A DNA stretch of 5,335 nucleotides. Source: Clostridia bacterium. GTDB taxonomy: Bacteria; Bacillota; Clostridia; Oscillospirales; QAMX01. The notes beneath the pieces are model-generated. The model saw only the letters and a list, made by a program, of their open reading frames with translations. It made no database searches and was not told the DNA's origin. Within the stretch, counting starts at the first letter, position 1. Each line of letters starts with the position of its first letter. Positions 1 to 3,894 of this stretch are shown here, in pieces. A program made the translations under genes and the position numbers. The stretch lies in contig JAKSPX010000125.1 of assembly GCA_024404415.1 (NCBI GenBank), positions 1-5,335 of the forward strand, given 5' to 3'.

Positions 1-1
1 A

Positions 2-898
2 GGATTTTATGTATTGAAGGAAGCCACCGCCAAGGTCGCCTCCAACGGCAAGCCGTTTCTGAACGCCGTCCTCTCCGACCGTTCCGGCTCCATCAACATG
101 ATGGTCTGGGACTACGCAGGCCCGGTCGGTGCGGGCGACGTCGGCAAGGTCATCAAGGTGCGCGGCGAAGTGAACGAATACCGCGCCATCCCGCAGATCA
201 ACGCCCTGCGCCTGCGTCTGGCCGACGAAAACGACCATTATCCGCTGGATTCCCTCGTTCCCACCGCCCCCATCGACGCGGAGACCGCCCTTTCCGAGAT
301 CGAAAGCCTGATCGGGAGCATCGAGGACGCGGACTACCGCACCGTCTCCCAAAAGCTTCTTGAAAAGCACCGGGCGGCCTTTATGAGCATCCCCGCCGCC
401 AAGAGCGTCCACCACAGCTATATCTCCGGCCTTCTTTACCACACCTACCGCATGCTCCTCACGGCGGACTTCCTCGCGGGGCTTTACCCCGAAGTAGCCG
501 ACCGCAGCCTGCTCCTCGCGGGCACCCTGCTCCACGACCTCATGAAGGAGGAGGAATTCACCTTCTCGCCCCTCGGCCTTGTGACCGATTACTCGGAAAA
601 GGGTCAGCTTCTCGGCCATCTCGTCATGGGTGCCGAGGAGGTCGGGCGCGCGGCGGACGAATGCGGAATGCCGGAGAGCAAAAAGATCCTCTTGCAGCAC
701 ATGATCCTCTCGCACCACGGCGAGCCGGAATTCGGCGCGGCGGTGAAGCCCTTGTGCGCCGAAAGCGAGCTGCTGTCGCTCATCGACCTCATCGACAGCC
801 GCATGGAGATCTACGCCGAGACCTTCGACACCGTTCCCGTCGGTGAATTCAGCCAACGCCTCTTCGCATTGGATAAAAAGATCTATCATCACGGATAA
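2..898 (+). CDS. yhaM: YhaM-family 3'-5' exoribonuclease (OB-fold + HD domain), 5' partial
   Basis: Probable metal-dependent 3'-5' exoribonuclease of the YhaM/CBF1 type, a cytoplasmic enzyme that trims RNA (and can act on ssDNA). Residues are numbered from the in-frame TTG at 14. Residues 1-70 fit the second part of an OB nucleic-acid-binding fold (VASNGKPFLNAVLSDRSGSI, then VWD and a VRGEV strand). Residues 130-270 are an HD phosphohydrolase domain: HHSYISGLLYH (H134, H143), the HD pair in LLHDLMKEEEF (H174, D175), GHLVMG (H202), LSHHGEPEFG (H234, H235) and LIDLIDSRM. The frame stays open upstream of TTG to the window edge (codons for G-F-Y-V), and family members have about 15-20 more residues there, so the true start lies outside the window and TTG is not the start. 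Full-length relatives have about 310-320 residues, so little is missing. The stop is TAA at 896-898. Family assignment is confident; substrate preference is inferred. Confidence 0.9.
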   Translation, partial: GFYVLKEATAKVASNGKPFLNAVLSDRSGSINMMVWDYAGPVGAGDVGKVIKVRGEVNEYRAIPQINALRLRLADENDHYPLDSLVPTAPIDAETALSEIESLIGSIEDADYRTVSQKLLEKHRAAFMSIPAAKSVHHSYISGLLYHTYRMLLTADFLAGLYPEVADRSLLLAGTLLHDLMKEEEFTFSPLGLVTDYSEKGQLLGHLVMGAEEVGRAADECGMPESKKILLQHMILSHHGEPEFGAAVKPLCAESELLSLIDLIDSRMEIYAETFDTVPVGEFSQRLFALDKKIYHHG

Positions 899-943
899 AA
901 GCGGCGCGATCACGCAGAAAGCGATTTAGCTGATAGCACCATT

Positions 944-978
944 TCAAAAGGCTCCCCTGTGTACGGGAAGCCTTTTGA
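944..978 (+). terminator. Hairpin between convergent genes, probable terminator
   Basis: A 10-bp arm TCAAAAGGCT (944-953) pairs with AGCCTTTTGA (969-978). It is extended by CCC/GGG across a single bulged A, with an 8-nt loop. It lies 46 bp after the stop of the exoribonuclease gene. The A/T runs at the stem base are near-symmetric, so it could act in either direction, but the T-run is only four bases and is not followed by a longer U-tract. It is therefore a weak or imperfect intrinsic terminator. Confidence 0.55.
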
Positions 979-1006
979 GATATTTGCACGAAATTGCAAA
1001 TGTATG

Positions 1007-1108
1007 GTAGGGTCGACTCACGAATCGACCGAAAGCTGAATTTTGGCGATATTTCCCGGCGACGGTATCTGCGCCGGGAAAGACGGTCGACTCGTGAGTC
1101 GACCCTAC
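1007..1108. mobile_element. MITE-like element with 25-bp terminal inverted repeats
   Basis: The left end 1007-1031 (starts GTAGGGTCGACTCACG) and the right end 1084-1108 (ends CGTGAGTCGACCCTAC) are 25-bp inverted repeats with one mismatch. Each end is itself nearly palindromic around GGTCGA/TCGACC. The 52-bp centre carries a perfect 10-bp hairpin, TTTCCCGGCG (1052-1061) with CGCCGGGAAA (1072-1081). The element has no coding capacity, and no clear target-site duplication is visible. It sits between two convergent genes, the usual place for non-autonomous miniature elements or dispersed palindromic repeats. The RNA would fold into one long hairpin in either orientation, so it may also help termination. 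That it is mobile is an inference from its structure. Confidence 0.6.
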
Positions 1109-1159
1109 GGTCTGCCGGTATTTCCAGGGATCCTTTTCCGCATCATCCCGCGCCGATCT

Positions 1160-1669
1160 TTATCTTTTCTTCCGGGTCAGGATGATCCCGGCGGCCGCGC
1201 CGATCATAAATAACGGCGCCAGTCTGAAAAACAGCCATTCAAACGCGTGGAAGGCCGTTCCGATGACCGCCGTTTCGGGGTCATTCATGTTCCAGCCAAG
1301 ATAAGGACTGCCCAGTCCGAAGAGAATGACGGCGATGGCGGCAATGGCGATCAGCAAGCCAATGAATACCCAACGAAGCGTCCGGCGTCTTGCATCCTTT
1401 TCTTTGGCGAGCTGCAGGTTGATGACCTCCACTTTTTCCGCAAGCGCTTTCAGATCATCCGCCGGCGTTTCCGAAACGGTTTCTCCGAGCAGGGTGCTGA
1501 CCGGCGTCTCAAGGGCGTCGGAGAGGGCGATCAGCATATCCGAATCCGGGACCGACAGGCCCTGCTCCCATTTGGAAATGGTCTGCCTGACCACATTGAT
1601 CTTGACGGCCAGCTCTTCTTGGGAAAGCCCCTTTGCTTTTCTGCATGCTTTTATGTTTTCGTTCAACAT
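1160..1669 (-). CDS. XRE-family HTH regulator with two C-terminal membrane segments
   Basis: A 169-residue DNA-binding protein. Residues about 4-60 form a Cro/C1-type helix-turn-helix (IKACRKAKGLSQEELA, then VVRQTISKWEQGLSVPDSD and LIALSDALETPVSTLLGE). Residues 70-95 are a charged, probably helical linker. Residues 99-120 are a hydrophobic membrane segment (VFIGLLIAIAAIAVILFG), residues 143-166 are a second one, and the tail RKKR fits both ends being cytoplasmic. An upstream in-frame ATG at 1735 would add 22 residues, but AGGAGG at 1680-1685, ten bases before the ATG at 1669, decides this start and puts the protein start right before the HTH, as in the family. Small XRE proteins of this shape are common in Bacillota and often sit beside membrane or transport genes, but none is adjacent here. 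The gene converges with the exoribonuclease gene and diverges from the tRNA unit. Target and signal are unknown. Confidence 0.9.
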   Translation of the reverse strand: MLNENIKACRKAKGLSQEELAVKINVVRQTISKWEQGLSVPDSDMLIALSDALETPVSTLLGETVSETPADDLKALAEKVEVINLQLAKEKDARRRTLRWVFIGLLIAIAAIAVILFGLGSPYLGWNMNDPETAVIGTAFHAFEWLFFRLAPLFMIGAAAGIILTRKKR

Positions 1670-1679
1670 TTTGTTATTG

Positions 1680-1685
1680 CCTCCT
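1680..1685 (-). promoter_or_regulatory. Ribosome binding site of the XRE regulator
   Basis: On the minus strand, AGGAGG lies ten bases before the ATG at 1669. It favours the 169-residue protein over the 191-residue version starting at 1735. Confidence 0.8.
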
Positions 1686-1702
1686 TTTCTGAAGCTACGC
1701 TC

Positions 1703-1731
1703 ATGATAGGACGTTTTCCCCGTTGCCGCAA
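1703..1731 (-). promoter_or_regulatory. Possible sigma-A promoter of the XRE regulator
   Basis: On the minus strand TTGCGG (1726-1731) is followed after 17 bases by TATCAT (1703-1708), about 34 bases before the ATG at 1669. Each hexamer has two mismatches to consensus. This is the best candidate seen in the gap but it is weak. Confidence 0.3.
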
Positions 1732-1865
1732 GCAACGCAAATGAACAAATGCGCTCTCAGGGGTAATACCAGCCTCAAAAGGTTCTCATTTATCCTATCG
1801 CGGCCGCATCCGTTTGTCAATACGGTCATTCCATCGTCATTTTTCAAAAAATCAAAAATTGTGTA

Positions 1866-1894
1866 TTGACAATCGCAAAAGGATTTGCTATAAT
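1866..1894 (+). promoter_or_regulatory. Consensus promoter of the tRNA operon
   Basis: A perfect TTGACA (1866-1871) and a perfect TATAAT (1889-1894) are separated by 17 bases. The -10 box ends 20 bases before the first tRNA base. This exact consensus is typical of strong stable-RNA promoters recognised by the housekeeping sigma factor. A short inverted repeat ATTGT/ACAAT (about 1859-1873) overlaps the -35 box and may be chance. Confidence 0.93.
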
Positions 1895-1914
1895 AACGAA
1901 GCGCTTTGAGGAAC

Positions 1915-1991
1915 GGGCCTTTAGCTCAGTTGGTTAGAGCTACCGGCTCATAACCGGTTGGTCCGGGGTTCGAGTCCCTGAAGGCCCACCA
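1915..1991 (+). tRNA. tRNA with CAU anticodon (Met or Ile2)
   Basis: A 77-nt cloverleaf with encoded CCA. The acceptor stem is GGGCCTT/AAGGCCC, the D arm GCTC/GAGC, the anticodon stem ACCGG/CCGGT with loop CTCATAA (anticodon CAT), the variable loop TGGTC, and the T stem CGGGG/CCCTG (one G-U) with loop TTCGAGT. The discriminator base is A. The initiator is unlikely because the 1-72 pair is a normal G-C and the anticodon stem lacks three consecutive G-C pairs. Either elongator tRNA-Met or the lysidine-modified tRNA-Ile2 reading AUA remains possible; the GGGCCTTTAGCTCAGTTGG start recalls tRNA-Ile2 genes of Bacillota. It is cotranscribed with the next tRNA 19 bp downstream. Confidence 0.93.
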
Positions 1992-2010
1992 CTTCTTCAA
2001 GTAAATATAT

Positions 2011-2086
2011 AGGGGTATAGCTCAGCTGGTAGAGCAGCGGTCTCCAAAACCGCGTGCCGTGAGTTCGAATCTTACTGCCCCTGCCA
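2011..2086 (+). tRNA. tRNA-Trp (CCA anticodon)
   Basis: A 76-nt cloverleaf with encoded CCA. The acceptor stem is AGGGGTA/TGCCCCT, the D arm GCTC/GAGC, the anticodon stem GCGGT/ACCGC with loop CTCCAAA (anticodon CCA, reading UGG), the variable loop GTGCC, and the T stem GTGAG/CTTAC with loop TTCGAAT. The discriminator base is G, as expected for bacterial tRNA-Trp. It is the second and last gene of the two-tRNA unit and is followed within 3 bases by a terminator. Confidence 0.95.
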
Positions 2087-2088
2087 AG

Positions 2089-2120
2089 AAAAAACCTCGT
2101 TCTTCGGAACGAGGTTTTTT
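2089..2120 (+). terminator. Rho-independent terminator of the tRNA operon
   Basis: A perfect 14-bp stem, AAAAAACCTCGTTC (2089-2102) with GAACGAGGTTTTTT (2107-2120), capped by a stable TTCG tetraloop and ending in six T. It directly follows the CCA end of tRNA-Trp. Confidence 0.96.
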
Positions 2121-2121
2121 C

Positions 2122-2297
2122 AATGAAGCGCACCTTGCGGTGCATGAAAAATGAAGCAGGGCTCCGCCCTATGAAGCGTGCCTTGCGGCACACGGAGGGA
2201 AACGGTGCGCTTCGCTTCATGCGAACAAAGTGAGCGCTTCATGGCGCCTGCGCCGTCTTCATTCCGCTTCATTAACGAGCAACGCGAGTGACTTCAT
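2122..2297. repeat. Array of ATGAAG-bounded mini-hairpins
   Basis: Eight copies of ATGAAG frame short modules. Three are on the + strand (2123, 2151, 2171) and five on the - strand, seen as CTTCAT at 2215, 2237, 2257, 2267 and 2292. Several modules are tiny hairpins: GCACC-TTGC-GGTGC (2130-2143), AGGGC-TCC-GCCCT (2158-2170), GTGCC-TTGC-GGCAC (2178-2191) and GGCGC-CT-GCGCC (2243-2254). A longer inverted pair, GAAGCGCACC (2125-2134) with GGTGCGCTTC (2204-2213), brackets the left half. Orientation flips near 2200. The array fills the gap between the tRNA terminator and the next gene, and its last module overlaps that gene's final eight codons and stop. The modules are too short and unequal for a CRISPR array. 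Confidence 0.75.
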
Positions 2298-3654
2298 TTT
2301 CCCCCAGTGCCCTCTCAAAATCTATCTCGTCCCCGCCGCTGACCTTTTCCAGAATAAATTCCAGCATTTCCTTTAATTTGTCGTGGTCGTTCATCAGGCC
2401 GAAAAGCGTCCCGTAATAATAGGGTCGGCCGAAGAGCATCAGCTTATAAAGAAGCGGCAGTGCCGTAAGCTCCTCCCCGCTCCACGTGTATTCCTTCCCG
2501 ATGACCTTCAGAGCATGAACGACACTCTCCACCCGTCTGCGGTCGACCTCGGGGTAATGCACAGCAAGCCACGTGTAATCCTCCGGCAGTTCTTCGTCCA
2601 TCTGCTTGGCGAGGCAGAGGAAATGATTGACGCAGACGTCCGCGCCGCCGTCGGTGAAATCACATAAGCCCGCGAGATGCCCATCTTTGTCAAGAAGGAT
2701 GGATTCGCTTCTCTCCTCCCCGTGGAAGACCGACCGCGGGAGCTTTTTATAGAGCGGCCGCAAATCCTCGCGCACACGCTGCAGCTCGGCATTGATCTTT
2801 TCATAGACTGGAAACAGATCCGGCTGCTTTTCCCGGATGCGGTTCGGCAGATCGGCCTCGGTATATTCATGGATCCAGTCCTCGTATTCCTTAAAACAGG
2901 CAGAGGTGTTGTCATAGAGCACGGCGTAATTGGGTTCGTTTCCCTCAAGATGCCTCTGTCCGATCTTCGCCGCCACAGTCAGAAGCTCGTCGGTGTAGAG
3001 AAACCGTCCCCCGGGCGTTTTGGGCGACGCATCCGACGAGGGGATCAGGTCTTCATGGACTTCCTCGGCAAAGACCACACAGTCGTGCCCTTCGTAACTG
3101 ACCGCCGTGGAAAGCTCTCCATAGCGATTCGTCGCCATGCGGCAGACCCGCAGGCCTTCCGCGTCGTAGGCGGCGGCGGTTTTTTCCTGTTCTGCGAGCC
3201 GCGCCCGGGTCGTGAAGGGGTACTGATGGATGCGGATCATGAGTTTGCGCCCGGGGAAGGTCACAAGGTAATCGGCTATAAAATAATACTCGCCCCAGTC
3301 CTGCATTTCGTCGATCTGACTGGTAAGCTTATAGGCAAGCGGTTTTTCGTCTTCATAAAGAGCGAACACTTCGTCAAGGTTCATTTTTGTTCCTTTCCTG
3401 GTATAAATGATGTTTTTGATGCTTTCCGGCGTCAGAAAATAGCGTTCCGCGAGCTGATCAAGCGAATAGCCGTCCCCGTAAAGCCGCCGGATCTCCTGAT
3501 TGCGCTTTTCATTTTTGAAGCGGTTGCCGCTCTTGGCGCCCCACGGGCTTCTTTCGCCGATGACCGGGAAATAGAGTAGCTTCCCTGCGGCGTATTTCTG
3601 CACCTCTTCAAAGATCTCTTCCGGCAGAACGTCCTTCGCGTTTTCGTACTTCAT
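2272..3654 (-). CDS. Fusion: CD3324/Mor-like HTH module + APH-like phosphotransferase fold
   Basis: A 460-residue protein with two parts. Residues 1-90 resemble stand-alone CD3324-family proteins: MKYENAKDVLPEE at the start, a GKLLYFP strand, WGAKSG, then a helix-turn-helix (RNQEIRRLYGDGYSLDQLAE, then LTPESIKNIIY). Residues 91-460 resemble the aminoglycoside phosphotransferase/choline kinase fold: an N-lobe with GRKLMIRIHQYPF and E156, a hinge near VVFAEEV, then a catalytic region HGEERSESILLD (311-322) and DFTDGG (332-337). The usual HGDxxxxN is here HGExxxxS, so the catalytic Asp and the metal-binding Asn are changed while the DFx Asp is kept. Activity is uncertain. The start at 3654 is set by AGGAGG seven bases upstream. 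A second good ribosome site and ATG occur at residue 91. The last eight residues come from the intergenic repeat. No membrane segment or signal peptide is seen. The substrate is unknown and a resistance role should not be assumed. Confidence 0.85.
   Translation of the reverse strand: MKYENAKDVLPEEIFEEVQKYAAGKLLYFPVIGERSPWGAKSGNRFKNEKRNQEIRRLYGDGYSLDQLAERYFLTPESIKNIIYTRKGTKMNLDEVFALYEDEKPLAYKLTSQIDEMQDWGEYYFIADYLVTFPGRKLMIRIHQYPFTTRARLAEQEKTAAAYDAEGLRVCRMATNRYGELSTAVSYEGHDCVVFAEEVHEDLIPSSDASPKTPGGRFLYTDELLTVAAKIGQRHLEGNEPNYAVLYDNTSACFKEYEDWIHEYTEADLPNRIREKQPDLFPVYEKINAELQRVREDLRPLYKKLPRSVFHGEERSESILLDKDGHLAGLCDFTDGGADVCVNHFLCLAKQMDEELPEDYTWLAVHYPEVDRRRVESVVHALKVIGKEYTWSGEELTALPLLYKLMLFGRPYYYGTLFGLMNDHDKLKEMLEFILEKVSGGDEIDFERALGENEVTRVAR
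3382..3399 (-). promoter_or_regulatory. Internal ribosome site and ATG at the domain boundary
   Basis: On the minus strand AGGAAAGGA (3391-3399) lies six bases before an in-frame ATG (3382-3384) that encodes Met91, exactly where the HTH module ends and the phosphotransferase-like part begins. It could allow separate production of a 370-residue kinase-like protein, or be a relic of two formerly separate genes. The codons also encode protein (RKGTKM), so chance is possible. Confidence 0.4.
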
Positions 3655-3661
3655 TCATTTT

Positions 3662-3667
3662 CCTCCT
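3662..3667 (-). promoter_or_regulatory. Ribosome binding site of the HTH-phosphotransferase gene
   Basis: A perfect AGGAGG on the minus strand, seven bases before the ATG at 3654, fixes that start. Confidence 0.85.
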
Positions 3668-3679
3668 TTCGATGGTTTG

Positions 3680-3688
3680 ATTGTAGCA
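3680..3688 (-). promoter_or_regulatory. Extended -10 promoter of the HTH-phosphotransferase gene
   Basis: On the minus strand TGCTACAAT supplies a TGn motif and a -10 hexamer with one mismatch (TACAAT). It lies 25 bases before the start codon, giving a leader of roughly 18 bases. No good -35 box is found at the expected distance, which an extended -10 can tolerate. This suggests transcription independent of the upstream GH32 gene. Confidence 0.5.
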
Positions 3689-3752
3689 TGGATCCCACCC
3701 TCAGAAAAGCACGAGAATGGATATAATCATCATAATGGCGGCTATGAAACGA

Positions 3753-3871
3753 CCCTCTCAGTCATTTGCTTCGCAAATGCCAGCTCTCCCGGAGGGAGAG
3801 CCTTCCAACATCGTTAATCCCGGAAGGCTCCCCCTTTGGGGGAGCTGTCTCGTTATGCGAGACTGAGAGGG
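3753..3871. mobile_element. 119-bp multi-hairpin element with 11-bp inverted ends
   Basis: The ends CCCTCTCAGTC (3753-3763) and GACTGAGAGGG (3861-3871) are perfect inverted repeats. Between them are five back-to-back stems: CATTTGC/GCAAATG (3763-3779), GCTCTCCC/GGGAGAGC (3783-3801), AGCCTTCC/GGAAGGCT (3799-3829), GCTCCCCC/GGGGGAGC (3827-3845) and GTCTCG/CGAGAC (3847-3863). Arms of neighbouring stems overlap slightly, so alternative folds exist. It has no coding capacity and no visible target duplication. The layout is that of a dispersed, non-autonomous structured repeat. It lies 23 bp after the GH32 stop and could slow or end transcription there, although no U-tract follows on that strand. 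Confidence 0.65.
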
Positions 3872-3894
3872 CATATTATATGTAAGTGTATTCT

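Noticed and set aside
1173..1192. CCGGG/CCCGG hairpin as a terminator of the XRE gene
   Set aside because: It lies inside the last codons of the coding region and has no T-run.
1670..1735. Longer start for the XRE regulator at 1735
   Set aside because: It adds 22 residues that do not fit the family and run through the AGGAGG site serving the ATG at 1669.
1948..2220. 90-codon open frame on the minus strand
   Set aside because: It runs antisense through both tRNAs, the terminator and the repeat array. Its peptide (HGTRFWRPLLYQLSYTP) is the familiar spurious translation of tRNA genes.
2122..2297. CRISPR array
   Set aside because: Repeats are six or seven bases, spacing is irregular, orientation changes, and the modules are themselves palindromic; no cas gene is near.
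2677..3579. 300-codon open frame on the plus strand
   Set aside because: It lies wholly antisense to the fusion gene, which has a clear ribosome site and domain matches; this frame has none. It is a high-GC shadow frame.
2272..3654. Aminoglycoside resistance gene
   Set aside because: Only the general phosphotransferase fold is suggested; the catalytic loop is altered and an HTH module is attached, so a resistance claim is not supported.
3722..3727. TATAAT on the plus strand
   Set aside because: There is no matching -35 box at a proper distance and no gene on that strand downstream in the window.
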